Source: Leifsonia sp. CL147 (GTDB lineage: Bacteria > Actinomycetota > Actinomycetes > Actinomycetales > Microbacteriaceae). Taken from it: DNA of 64,000 bases. Each line of letters begins with the position of its first letter. Position 1 is the stretch's first letter. Below, one piece after another: positions 16,411 through 24,981 of this stretch. A program made the position numbers and the translations under genes. Under the pieces are notes generated by a model. That model searched no databases and was not told the origin of the DNA. It saw only the letters and a list, made by a program, of their open reading frames with translations. The DNA is taken from assembly GCF_900114565.1 (NCBI RefSeq), contig NZ_FOTM01000009.1:84366-148365 (forward strand). Direction: 5' to 3'.

Positions 16411-17694
16411 TCAACCGGCGCTGGCGGTGCTGATCGCCGACGCCATGTCCTTCAGGGCCTGGTCGACCGTCTTGTCACCCTTGAGCGCTGCGTAGGCGTT
16501 GTCCTGCACGGCCTTGGTGATGGCCGGGTAGAAGGGCGAGACCGGACGCGGGACCGCGTTCTCGATCGACGTCTTCAGCGTGGTCAGGTACGGCAGCTTG
16601 CTGTTCAGCGAAGCGTCGTCGTACAGCGACGACACCACCGGGGCGAGCGAGCCCTGCGTCACGAAGAACTTCTGCGTCTCCTCGGTCTGCAGGAACTTCA
16701 GGAACGCGAACGCCGTCGCCTTGTGCTTGGAGTACACGCTGATCGCCGCGTTGTGACCGCCCAGGCTCGAGACGCCCGGCTTGTCCGCGCTGATGCCCGG
16801 CAGCGGCGCGATCCCGAAGGTGTCCTTCACGACCGACGAGCCATCCGTCTTGGCCAGGTTGTACACGTACGGCCAGTTGCGCAGGAACAGCAGCTTGCCG
16901 GCCTCGAACGCGATCCGGCCCTGCTCCTCCTGGTAGGTGATCGCCTCCGCCGGGATCTGCCCGTTCTTGAAGCCGTCCACCAGCCGCGAGAGACCCGCCT
17001 TGGCTTCGCTGCTGTCGACGGTGACCTTCTTGCCGTCGGAGCCGACGATCGTGCCGCCGTTGGTGTTGATCGCCTCGGCGACGTTCACCGTCAGGCCCTC
17101 GTACTGGGCGAACTGACCGGCGTAGCAGCCGATGCCCTTCGCCTTGGCGATGTCGCAGTCCTTCAGCATCTCGTCCCACGTCTTCGGCGGGGTCGGCACC
17201 AGATCCTTGCGGTAGTACAGGATGCCGCCGTCCGAGGTCTGCGGCGCCGCGTACTGCGTGCCGTTGTACGTGCCCGACTTGACGGTCGGGGCGAGCAGAG
17301 CGGAGTTGTCCATCTTGAACGTTCCGGTCAGCGGCTGGAGCCAGCCTTTGGCGGCGAACTCACCGGTCCACACCACGTCCACGTCCACGACGTCGTAGTT
17401 CGGGTCCTTCGCCTGGAAGTGCTGCACCAGGTCGTCGTGCTGCTGGTCGGCCTGGTCGGTCTGCTCCTTGAAGGTGACCTTCTCGCTGGGGTGGGCTGCG
17501 TTCCACTTCGCGATGAGGGGTCGGACCACATTCGAGTTGTCCTTGCCCTGCACGTAGGTGATCGGACCCTTGCTGTCGGTGTTGGCGCCGGCGTCGCCGC
17601 CGCCGCTTCCCGATCCACCGCCACCGGTACATCCGGCCAGCGTGAGACCGACGAGGGCCACACCGGCGATCACGGAGAGACGTGCTGCTTTCAT
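16411..17694 (-). CDS. sugar ABC transporter substrate-binding lipoprotein
   Basis: 427 aa. The start at 17694 was chosen because it gives a classic lipoprotein signal (MKAARLSVIAGVALVGLTLAGC, lipobox LAGC) and follows a GAGGAG site. The mature part opens with a Gly/Ser linker. The fold is that of cluster B extracellular binding proteins; SDGGILYYRKDL and the style are closest to trehalose/maltose or alpha-glucoside binders (ThuE/LpqY/AglE-like), which is an inference. It heads the operon with two permeases, a small membrane protein and the LacI regulator. Confidence 0.92.
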   Translation of the reverse strand: MKAARLSVIAGVALVGLTLAGCTGGGGSGSGGGDAGANTDSKGPITYVQGKDNSNVVRPLIAKWNAAHPSEKVTFKEQTDQADQQHDDLVQHFQAKDPNYDVVDVDVVWTGEFAAKGWLQPLTGTFKMDNSALLAPTVKSGTYNGTQYAAPQTSDGGILYYRKDLVPTPPKTWDEMLKDCDIAKAKGIGCYAGQFAQYEGLTVNVAEAINTNGGTIVGSDGKKVTVDSSEAKAGLSRLVDGFKNGQIPAEAITYQEEQGRIAFEAGKLLFLRNWPYVYNLAKTDGSSVVKDTFGIAPLPGISADKPGVSSLGGHNAAISVYSKHKATAFAFLKFLQTEETQKFFVTQGSLAPVVSSLYDDASLNSKLPYLTTLKTSIENAVPRPVSPFYPAITKAVQDNAYAALKGDKTVDQALKDMASAISTASAG

Positions 17695-17771
17695 TTCACT
17701 CCTCGTTGAGCTCTTGGTGCGGACGCAGATGTGCGCCCGCTGGTCACCGTACCCCCACGCTCTCGCGTTCT

Positions 17772-17795
17772 GCAAGCGTTTGCGTCAAGCGCTTG
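17772..17795. promoter_or_regulatory. two adjacent LacI-type operators
   Basis: A perfect palindrome CAAGCGCTTG at 17786-17795 and an imperfect one, GCAAGCGTTTGC at 17772-17783, lie side by side between the binding-protein gene and the divergent ABC exporter. The central CG and AAGCG/CGCTT halves are typical LacI-family operators. The likely binder is the regulator at 13106-14113. Confidence 0.75.
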
Positions 17796-17848
17796 CATCA
17801 CGGTTCCGTCACGTCGGCCGGCCCCCGCGCGAGGGCTACGCTGAGTCC

Positions 17849-19741
17849 ATGAGTGGGATGCGCGGCATGGCTGCGGCCGGTGGCGGCGGTGGCGGACGCG
17901 GGCGTATCAGCGGAGGAGACCGGGCCGCGCAGCGCGCGCTGAACGCCGAGGCGCCGCGGATCCCGAACCTCTTCGGGCGCATCCTGGAGCTCTTCGCACC
18001 CCACCGGATGGCCATCGTCGTCACCATGGTTCTGGTGCTCGCGGGGGCGGCCCTGACCGTGGTCCCGCCGCTGCTGACGCAGCGCGCCTTCGACGACGGG
18101 CTGTTCCCGGGCGACGGCAGGCCCGACCTGCCGGTGCTCGTCGAGATCGTGGTGCTGATGCTCGTGGTGTTCCTCGCCTCAGCCCTCCTCGGCCTCTGGC
18201 AGACCTACCTGACCGCGTCGGTCGGCAACAAGGTCATGGGTGCTCTCCGGGTGCGCCTGTTCTCGCATCTGCAGTCGATGGAGCTCAGCTTCTTCACGCG
18301 CACCAAGACCGGCATCATCCAGTCCCGGCTGCAGAACGACGTCGGCGGTGTCGCGAACGTCCTCACCAACACGATGTCGAGCATCCTGGGCAACACCGTG
18401 ACGGTGATCGCCGCGCTGGTGGCGATGCTGCTGCTGAACTGGCAGCTGACCATCGTCGCTGTCGTGCTGATGCCCATCCTCGTCATCGCGCAGCGCCGCG
18501 TCGGGCAGGTGCGTGCCCGCATCGCGACGAAGACCCAGGAGTCGCTGTCGGACATGACCGCGATCACGCAGGAGACGCTGAGCGTCTCGGGCATCCTGCT
18601 CTCGAAGAGCTTCAACCGTCAGGCTGCGGAGGTCGAGCGGTACTCCGGCGAGAACGACAACCAGATCCGCCTGCAGGTCTCGCAGGCGATGAGCGGGCAG
18701 TGGTTCTTCGCGATGGTGAACATCTTCCTGTCCTCCATCCCGGCGATCGTGTACCTGACCTCGGGCTGGCTCATCCTCGGCGGCGCGCACGACATCTCGG
18801 CCGGCACCATCGTCGCGTTCACGACGGTGCAGGCGCGGCTGCTCTTCCCCCTGCTCGCGCTCATGCGGGTGTCGCTGGACTTGCAGACCTCCAGCGCGCT
18901 GTTCGCCCGGATCTTCGAGTACCTCGATCTGCGGCCCGCCATCTCTGACCGGCCGGACGCCGTGCCGGTCGATCCGTCCCGGCACCTCGGGCGCATCGAG
19001 TTCGACCATGTCGTGTTCCGGTATCCCGACGCCCGGCCGGGCGAGCGCAACACGCTGGACGACGTGTCGTTCGACATCCGGGCCGGCGAGTTCGCGGCGT
19101 TCGTCGGCCCCAGCGGCGCCGGGAAGACGACCGTCTCGTACCTCATCCCGCGGTTCTACGACGTCACGAGCGGCCGCATCCGGTTCGGCGATGCGGACCT
19201 GCGCGACCTGCAGCAGGAATCGCTCGTGTCGCACATCGGCGTGGTCAGCCAGGAGACGTACCTGTTCCACGCGACCATCGCCGAGAACCTCCGGTACGCG
19301 CGCCCCGATGCGACCCAGCAGCAGCTGGAGGATGCGGCCAAGCGGGCGAACATCCACGAGACGATCGTCAGCTTCCCGGACGGATACGAGACCATCGTGG
19401 GGGAGCGCGGCTACCGGCTCTCGGGCGGCGAGAAGCAGCGGATCGCGATCGCCCGGGTGCTGCTGAAGGATCCGGAGGTGCTGATCCTCGACGAGGCGAC
19501 GAGCGCCCTCGACACCATCTCGGAGCGGGTCGTGCAGCAGGCGCTGGACACCGCCTCCAGCGGCCGCACCACCATCGCGATCGCCCACAGGCTCTCGACG
19601 ATCGTCTCGGCCGACGTCATCTTCGTGATCGACCACGGGCAGGTGGTGGAGCGGGGCACGCACCGCGAGCTGCTCGACGCCGGCGGGGTGTACTCGCGGC
19701 TGTACCGGGAGCAGACCGAGAGCGCCCTGCTCGAGGAGTGA
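17849..19741 (+). CDS. ABC exporter, fused membrane and ATPase domains
   Basis: 630-aa half-transporter of the multidrug/lipid exporter type (MsbA/BmrA-like). The Gly/Arg-rich start is followed by six helices at about residues 45-340 and an ATPase domain from about 385: Walker A GPSGAGKTT, Q loop VVSQETYLF, signature LSGGEKQR, Walker B VLILDEATSALD and H loop IAHRLS, all intact. ATG 17849 was chosen; TACGCT ends six bases upstream, suggesting a leaderless mRNA. It shares its upstream region with the divergent sugar operon. Substrate unknown. Confidence 0.92.
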   Translation: MSGMRGMAAAGGGGGGRGRISGGDRAAQRALNAEAPRIPNLFGRILELFAPHRMAIVVTMVLVLAGAALTVVPPLLTQRAFDDGLFPGDGRPDLPVLVEIVVLMLVVFLASALLGLWQTYLTASVGNKVMGALRVRLFSHLQSMELSFFTRTKTGIIQSRLQNDVGGVANVLTNTMSSILGNTVTVIAALVAMLLLNWQLTIVAVVLMPILVIAQRRVGQVRARIATKTQESLSDMTAITQETLSVSGILLSKSFNRQAAEVERYSGENDNQIRLQVSQAMSGQWFFAMVNIFLSSIPAIVYLTSGWLILGGAHDISAGTIVAFTTVQARLLFPLLALMRVSLDLQTSSALFARIFEYLDLRPAISDRPDAVPVDPSRHLGRIEFDHVVFRYPDARPGERNTLDDVSFDIRAGEFAAFVGPSGAGKTTVSYLIPRFYDVTSGRIRFGDADLRDLQQESLVSHIGVVSQETYLFHATIAENLRYARPDATQQQLEDAAKRANIHETIVSFPDGYETIVGERGYRLSGGEKQRIAIARVLLKDPEVLILDEATSALDTISERVVQQALDTASSGRTTIAIAHRLSTIVSADVIFVIDHGQVVERGTHRELLDAGGVYSRLYREQTESALLEE

Positions 19742-19789
19742 GTCCGCTCGTCTCCTCGTCTGCTGGTCTCCCGCATTCGGGAGCGGGAG

Positions 19790-19807
19790 AGTTAGACTGG
19801 GCTAACT
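19790..19807 (+). promoter_or_regulatory. predicted manganese-regulator operator of mntH
   Basis: AGTTAG-actggg-CTAACT is a perfect 6-bp inverted repeat with a 6-base centre, of the DtxR/MntR box type (TTAG...CTAA). It overlaps a -10-like TAGACT at 19793-19798. mntH starts at 19826 and an MntR-type repressor is encoded just downstream. Confidence 0.65.
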
Positions 19808-19825
19808 TTCGGTGCGGGAGGACGG

Positions 19826-21070
19826 ATGAGCGTCGATGTCGATCAGCGCACCGTCCGTCGTGCGCCGACACGGCTGGTGCTGCTCCTCGGGCCGGCCTTC
19901 GTCGCGGCCATCGCCTACGTCGACCCGGGCAACGTCGCAGCGAACCTGACGGCCGGGGCGCGCTACGGCTACCTGCTGGTCTGGGTTCTCGTCGCCGCCA
20001 ACGCCATCGCCGTGTTCGTGCAGTACCAGTCGGCGAAACTCGGGATCGTCACCGGGCGCAGCCTCCCCGAACTGCTGGGGGAGCGGCTGGGGACAGGCGC
20101 CCGCCGCGCGTACTGGGCGCAGGCGGAGCTGGTGGCCGCGGCGACCGACATCGCGGAGGTGATCGGCGGCGCGATCGCGCTCAACCTGCTGTTCGGCCTC
20201 CCGCTGCCGACCGGCGGGGTCATCGTCGGGATCGTCGCGATCGGCATCCTCGCCATCCAGTCGCGCGGCGGACAGCGTCCGTTCGAGGCGGTGATCCTCG
20301 GCCTGCTGGCGGTCATCGCGGTGGGCTACCTCGCCGGGCTGTTCGTCAGCCCGGTCGACTGGCGCGCTGCCGCAGCGGGCGTGGTCCCGCGCTTCGACGG
20401 TGTCCCGACGGTGCTGCTCGCGACGAGCATGCTGGGGGCCACCGTGATGCCGCACGCGATCTATCTGCACTCGGCCCTGGCGCGCGATCGGCACGGGGTG
20501 GCGGGCGACCCAGGCCGCCTCCGCACGCTGCTCCGCGCGACCCGGGTGGATGTGGTGCTCGCCCTGGTCATCGCGGGTGCGGTCAACATCGCCATGCTCC
20601 TCGTGGCCGCCTCGTCGCTCCGCGGCGTCGCCGGGACGGACACCATCGAGGGAGCGCACAACGCGATCGCCGCGGAGCTCGGTCCGGCGGTCGGCGTCGT
20701 CTTCGCGGTCGGGCTCCTCGCCTCCGGCCTCGCCTCGGCCTCCGTCGGCAGCTACGCAGGAGCCACGATCATGGGCGGGCTGCTGAAGATGCGCGTGCCG
20801 CTGCTCACCCGGCGGGTCGTGACGCTCATCCCGGCGGTCATCGTCCTCGCGCTCGGCGTCGACCCGACCTGGGCGCTGGTGCTGTCGCAGGTGTTCCTGA
20901 GCCTGGGCATCCCGTTCGCCATGATCCCGCTGCTGCGTCTCACCGCTTCGCGCGCCGTCATGGGCGCCGCCGCCGACCCGCTGTGGGTGCGCCTCCTCGG
21001 CGGATGCGTCGCCGCGCTCGTCGTCGCCCTCAACCTCGCCCTCGTCATCCTCACGCTCGCCTCCCCCTGA
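19826..21070 (+). CDS. mntH: Nramp-family Mn2+/Fe2+ transporter
   Basis: 414 aa with about 11 helices. Both metal-site signatures are present: DPGNVAANLTAG in helix 1 and ATVMPHAIYLHS (MPH) in helix 6. It imports Mn2+ (and Fe2+) with protons. GGGAGG precedes the ATG. The operator upstream and the convergent mntR argue for Mn-dependent repression. A 31-bp-arm palindrome starts 7 bases after its stop. Confidence 0.95.
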   Translation: MSVDVDQRTVRRAPTRLVLLLGPAFVAAIAYVDPGNVAANLTAGARYGYLLVWVLVAANAIAVFVQYQSAKLGIVTGRSLPELLGERLGTGARRAYWAQAELVAAATDIAEVIGGAIALNLLFGLPLPTGGVIVGIVAIGILAIQSRGGQRPFEAVILGLLAVIAVGYLAGLFVSPVDWRAAAAGVVPRFDGVPTVLLATSMLGATVMPHAIYLHSALARDRHGVAGDPGRLRTLLRATRVDVVLALVIAGAVNIAMLLVAASSLRGVAGTDTIEGAHNAIAAELGPAVGVVFAVGLLASGLASASVGSYAGATIMGGLLKMRVPLLTRRVVTLIPAVIVLALGVDPTWALVLSQVFLSLGIPFAMIPLLRLTASRAVMGAAADPLWVRLLGGCVAALVVALNLALVILTLASP

Positions 21071-21076
21071 CCCGAC

Positions 21077-21152
21077 CCCCACCATCGAGTCCACAAAGAC
21101 TGCACGCAAAACACCGTCGAAGCGTGCAGTCTTCGTGGACTCGATGGTGGGG
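21077..21152. repeat. long palindrome A (family 1)
   Basis: Arms 21077-21107 and 21122-21152 (31 bp, one mismatch) around a 14-base loop. Arm begins CCCCACCATCGAGTCCAC and ends GACTGCACGC. Close relatives lie at 32734-32809, 54037-54112 and 56900-56979. It lies between convergent mntH and mntR, where it could also terminate both, but the family is not limited to such places. Confidence 0.95.
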
Positions 21153-21162
21153 CGGGAGCGGC

Positions 21163-21834
21163 TCAGGGGCGGGAGGCGACCCAGACGGCCGAGGCGGCGG
21201 ACGGAGGGAGGGTGACGGACCGGTCGCCGAGTCGCAGGGCGAGGTCGTCGGCGGGCGCGCTGCGCGCATCCACCTGCAGTACGGCGTCGAGGCCGACTCC
21301 GCGCTCGGCGAGGTAGCGCAGCACGGCCGGGTCGGAATCCGAGATGCGCACCACGACCACCGCGACTCCGGGCGGTGCGCCGAGGAGCGGCACGGCATCG
21401 GGGCGGCGCGGCGTGCCGTCCGCCGTCGGGATGGGGTCGCCGTGCGGATCGCGCGCCGGGAACCCGAGGCGCCGATCCATCCGCTCGACGAGCTGGTCGG
21501 AGACCGCGTGCTCCAGAACCTCGGCCTCGTCGTGCACCTCGTCCCAGCCGTAGCCGAGCTCCTCGACCAGGAACGTCTCGATCAGGCGGTGCCTGCGCAC
21601 CATGGCGACCGCGTGAGCGCGCCCCGCCTCCGTCAGCCCCACCCCGCCGTACCGCTCGTGCGCGACGAGGCCCTGCTCGGCCAGGCGGCGGATGCCGTCG
21701 GAGACGGTCGCCGCGCGGACGCCCATCCGCTCGGCGAGCTGCTTCACCGTGACCGGCTGATCCGACCATTCCGTCGCCGACCAGATGATCTTCAGGTAGT
21801 CCTGCGCGACGGACGACAGGTCGGACACGGGCAT
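21163..21834 (-). CDS. mntR: DtxR/MntR-family metal-dependent regulator
   Basis: 223 aa. The N-terminal winged helix covers about residues 1-65 (SSVAQDYLKIIWSATEW; VKQLAERMGVRAATVSDGIRRLAEQGL). A dimerisation and metal-binding domain follows, with HAVAMVRRHRLIETFLVEELG and HDEAEVLEHAVSD. The C-terminal SH3-like FeoA domain runs from about 150. It should repress mntH when Mn2+ is plentiful. ATG at 21834 was chosen; the gene is convergent with mntH and divergent from cbs. Confidence 0.9.
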   Translation of the reverse strand: MPVSDLSSVAQDYLKIIWSATEWSDQPVTVKQLAERMGVRAATVSDGIRRLAEQGLVAHERYGGVGLTEAGRAHAVAMVRRHRLIETFLVEELGYGWDEVHDEAEVLEHAVSDQLVERMDRRLGFPARDPHGDPIPTADGTPRRPDAVPLLGAPPGVAVVVVRISDSDPAVLRYLAERGVGLDAVLQVDARSAPADDLALRLGDRSVTLPPSAASAVWVASRP

Positions 21835-21897
21835 GAGGCGATTGTAGGGCCCGGTCACACGGTCGTCCCGAAGCGCGGTCGCTGTTACCGTGGTCGG

Positions 21898-23262
21898 GTG
21901 AAGTACGCACAGACCATCATCGACTTGGTCGGCGACACCCCGCTCGTGAAGCTCAACAGGCTGACCGACGGGATCGCGGCGACTGTTCTCGTCAAACTCG
22001 AGTACCTGAACCCCGGAGGTTCGTCGAAGGACCGCATCGCCTCCCGCATCATCGACGCTGCGGAGCAGGACGGGCTGTTGAAGCCCGGCGGCACCATCGT
22101 GGAACCGACGAGCGGCAACACCGGAGTCGGACTCGCACTGGTCGCGCAGCAGCGCGGCTACCGGTGCGTGTTCGTCCTCCCCGACAAGGTGGGGGAGGAC
22201 AAGATCAACGTCCTCACCGCCTACGGAGCGGAGGTGGTGGTGACGCCGACGTCGGTGCCGCCCGAGCATCCCGACTCCTATTACTCGGTCTCGGACCGGC
22301 TGGCCGCCGAGATCCCCGGCGCGTTCAAGCCCAACCAGTACTTCAACCCGAACGGCCCCCGCAGCCACTACGAGACGACGGGCCCCGAGATCTGGCGCGA
22401 CACGGACGGCCGGATCACGCATCTCGTCGCCGGTGTCGGCACGGGCGGAACCATCACGGGCACCGGACGGTACCTCAAGGAGGTCTCCGAGGGCCGCGTC
22501 CGCATCGTCGGGGCCGACCCGGAGGGGTCCGTGTACTCCGGCGGAACCGGCCGCCCGTACCTGGTCGAGGGCGTCGGCGAGGACTTCTGGCCGGGCGCCT
22601 ACGACCCGACCGTCGTGGACGAGGTGATCGCCGTGAGCGACGCCGATGCGTTCCGGATGACGAGGCGTCTCGCGCGCGAGGAGGGCATCCTCGTGGGAGG
22701 CTCCAGCGGCATGGCGGTCGCCGCGGCGCTGCGGGCGGCGAAGGATCTCGGCCCGGACGACATCGTCGTCGTCATCCTCCCGGACGGCGGCCGCGGCTAC
22801 CTGGCGAAGATCTTCAACGACCGGTGGATGCAGTCCTACGGATTCAGCGAGGTGCCGGACGAGTCCACGGTGCACGACGTCCTCGCGAAGAAGAAGGGGG
22901 CGCTGCCCGACCTGGTGCACACGCACCCGGCCGAGACCGTGCGCGACGCGATCCAGACCATGAACACCTACGGGGTGTCCCAGCTCGTGGTGCTGACGGC
23001 GGAGCCGCCGGTCGTCATGGGCGAGGTCGCCGGCGCGCTCGACGAGCGGTCGCTGGTGGATGCGGTGTTCAGCGGGCACGCCGAGATGAGCGACAGCGTG
23101 GGCCAGCACCTCGGCGAACCGCTTCCGCTCATCGGCGTCAACGAGTCCGTGACCGCTGCCCGGGCTGCCTTGGCCACCACGAGCGCCCTCCTGGTGACGG
23201 ACGGCGGCAAGCCCGTCGCGGTGCTCACCCGGCAGGACCTGCTCAACTACTTCAGCGACTGA
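21898..23262 (+). CDS. cbs: cystathionine beta-synthase
   Basis: 454-aa PLP enzyme making cystathionine from serine (or O-acetylserine) and homocysteine. The PLP lysine is in PGGSSKDRIASRII at about residue 44. EPTSGNTGVGLA binds the substrate and VGTGGTITGTG the phosphate. Residues from about 335 form a pair of CBS domains. The start is GTG at 21898 with TACCGT ending six bases earlier, so it is probably leaderless. It is followed 25 bases later by metB; together they link homocysteine and cysteine. Confidence 0.95.
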   Translation: MKYAQTIIDLVGDTPLVKLNRLTDGIAATVLVKLEYLNPGGSSKDRIASRIIDAAEQDGLLKPGGTIVEPTSGNTGVGLALVAQQRGYRCVFVLPDKVGEDKINVLTAYGAEVVVTPTSVPPEHPDSYYSVSDRLAAEIPGAFKPNQYFNPNGPRSHYETTGPEIWRDTDGRITHLVAGVGTGGTITGTGRYLKEVSEGRVRIVGADPEGSVYSGGTGRPYLVEGVGEDFWPGAYDPTVVDEVIAVSDADAFRMTRRLAREEGILVGGSSGMAVAAALRAAKDLGPDDIVVVILPDGGRGYLAKIFNDRWMQSYGFSEVPDESTVHDVLAKKKGALPDLVHTHPAETVRDAIQTMNTYGVSQLVVLTAEPPVVMGEVAGALDERSLVDAVFSGHAEMSDSVGQHLGEPLPLIGVNESVTAARAALATTSALLVTDGGKPVAVLTRQDLLNYFSD

Positions 23263-23287
23263 ACGACACCTTCGGAGAAGGACGACA

Positions 23288-24433
23288 ATGACACACGGCT
23301 TTGCCACACGCGCCATCCACGATGGTCAGGAGTTCGACCCGACCACGGGCGCGATCATCCCGCCCATCTACCAGACGTCGACCTTCGTGCAGGACGGCAT
23401 CGGAGGTCTTCGCGGCGGCTACGAGTACGGCCGCTCGGGCAACCCGACGCGGACTTCGCTCGAGACGCTGCTCGCGTCGCTGGAGGGCGGCGCCCGGGCC
23501 CTCTCCTTCGCGTCCGGGCTCGCTGCCGAGGATGCGCTGCTGCGCGCCGCGCTGCGCCCCGGCGATCACATCGTGCTCGGCAACGACGCCTACGGGGGGA
23601 CCCACCGGCTGATCGAGCGCATCCACGGCGACTGGGGCATTCGCAACACCACCGTCGACCTCGCCGACCTGGACGCCGTGCGCGAGGCGCTGGCGAGCGA
23701 CGGCACCCGGATGCTGTGGATCGAGACCCCGAGCAATCCGCTCATGAAGATCAGCGACATCGCGGCCCTGGCGGAGCTCGGCCACGCCGCCGGCGCGATC
23801 GTCGTCGTGGACAACACCTTCGCCTCCCCGGCGTTGCAGCAGCCGCTGTCGTTCGGGGCGGACGTGGTGGTGCATTCGACCACGAAGTACCTCGGAGGTC
23901 ACTCCGACGTGATCGGCGGAGCGCTCGTCTTCGCCGGGGAGGAGCTCGCCGAGAAGGCGAAGTTCCTCCAGTTCGCGGCGGGCGCGGTGTCCTCCCCTAT
24001 GGATGCGTGGCTCACCGTGCGCGGGATCAAGACGCTCGACGTCCGCCTGCGCCGGCACAGCGCGAACGCGCAGGCGATCGCGGAGGCCCTGGTCGGCCAT
24101 GACGGCATCGAGGCGGTGTACTACCCCGGCCTGCCGGACCACCCGGGCCACGACCTGGCCGCACGTCAGATGAGCGGATTCGGCGGGATGCTCTCCGTCG
24201 CTGTCTCGGGCGGGGCGGCGGCGGCGCGCCGGTTCGCGGAGTCGACCCGGGTCTTCCAGCTGGCCGAATCGCTCGGCGGCGTGGAGTCGCTGATCGGCTA
24301 TCCCTCGGAGATGACTCACGCCTCGGTGCGTGGGACGGCTCTCGAAGTGCCGGACGACATCGTCCGGCTCTCGGTCGGCATCGAGGACGTGGACGACCTG
24401 CTCGCCGATGTGGAGCAGGCGCTCGGCCGGTAG
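23288..24433 (+). CDS. metB: cystathionine gamma-synthase / gamma-lyase
   Basis: 381-aa Cys/Met-metabolism PLP enzyme. The PLP lysine is in HSTTKYLGGHSDVIGG (about residue 201). YEYGRSGNPTR near the N-terminus is the family substrate motif and SLGGVESLIGYPSEMTHAS lies near the C-terminus. GGAGAAGG precedes the ATG. With cbs upstream it could run reverse transsulfuration as a lyase; synthase versus lyase cannot be settled from sequence, so the symbol is tentative. Confidence 0.93.
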   Translation: MTHGFATRAIHDGQEFDPTTGAIIPPIYQTSTFVQDGIGGLRGGYEYGRSGNPTRTSLETLLASLEGGARALSFASGLAAEDALLRAALRPGDHIVLGNDAYGGTHRLIERIHGDWGIRNTTVDLADLDAVREALASDGTRMLWIETPSNPLMKISDIAALAELGHAAGAIVVVDNTFASPALQQPLSFGADVVVHSTTKYLGGHSDVIGGALVFAGEELAEKAKFLQFAAGAVSSPMDAWLTVRGIKTLDVRLRRHSANAQAIAEALVGHDGIEAVYYPGLPDHPGHDLAARQMSGFGGMLSVAVSGGAAAARRFAESTRVFQLAESLGGVESLIGYPSEMTHASVRGTALEVPDDIVRLSVGIEDVDDLLADVEQALGR

Positions 24434-24437
24434 TCGC

Positions 24438-24485
24438 CCACGCTCACCGTCGGCCACGCTCACCGTCGTCCACGCTCACCGTCGG
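24438..24485. repeat. three tandem 16-bp repeats after metB
   Basis: CCACGCTCACCGTCGG, the same with a final T, and again with G, at 24438-24453, 24454-24469 and 24470-24485. They start 5 bases after the metB stop. No stem-loop is evident. Confidence 0.9.
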
Positions 24486-24510
24486 CTGAGCGGACGGCGG
24501 GAGGGCCGGA

Positions 24511-24762
24511 TCAGGCGGCGGGGTAGATCCGCGTCGCCCGCTCGAAGAAGCGCGGCTGCGCCGGATCGGTCCGGATGAGACCCGCGCGATGGAGCGACCG
24601 CAGGGCGGCGAAGAGTCCCGGGATCCGCATCCCGTGCAGCTCCTCGACCGCGATGCCCGGGCGCTCGACGATGAGCGACAGCAGTCGCGCGCGCTCCGCC
24701 GGGGTGCTGCGCTCGGTCAGCAGCGACGGCTCGAACGGGATCCGCGCCTTCGTGTCCCACAT
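24511..24762 (-). CDS. small winged-helix-like protein (83 aa)
   Basis: 83 residues starting MWDTKARIPFEPSLL. ERARLLSLIVERPGIAVEEL followed by RIPGLFAALRSLHRAGLIRT reads as a helix-turn-helix of the winged-helix kind. ATG 24762 was chosen over an upstream ATG because GAGGAG lies just before it. Divergent from the ligase gene at 24982. Function unknown; DNA binding is inferred from the pattern only. Confidence 0.7.
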   Translation of the reverse strand: MWDTKARIPFEPSLLTERSTPAERARLLSLIVERPGIAVEELHGMRIPGLFAALRSLHRAGLIRTDPAQPRFFERATRIYPAA

Positions 24763-24981
24763 GCCGGCTCCTCGTGTCGCGCCCATCGGTAACGACGATT
24801 TGTTGCGTCGCTCGGTCAGTTATAGGGCACGATCCGGCGTCCGGCAAATGGTATATGACGAAAACCACAGGAATGACCCCTCTACGCCGCAACAGACCCG
24901 CGTGGGAACGATCCCATCACGCCGGCAGTTCCTTCACGGCAAACGGGTATTGTCCGAGCGTGATCGGTCGCCGATAGTGGA

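Noticed and set aside
24438..24485. CRISPR-like repeat array
   Set aside because: The 16-bp units are directly adjacent without spacers and no cas genes are present.
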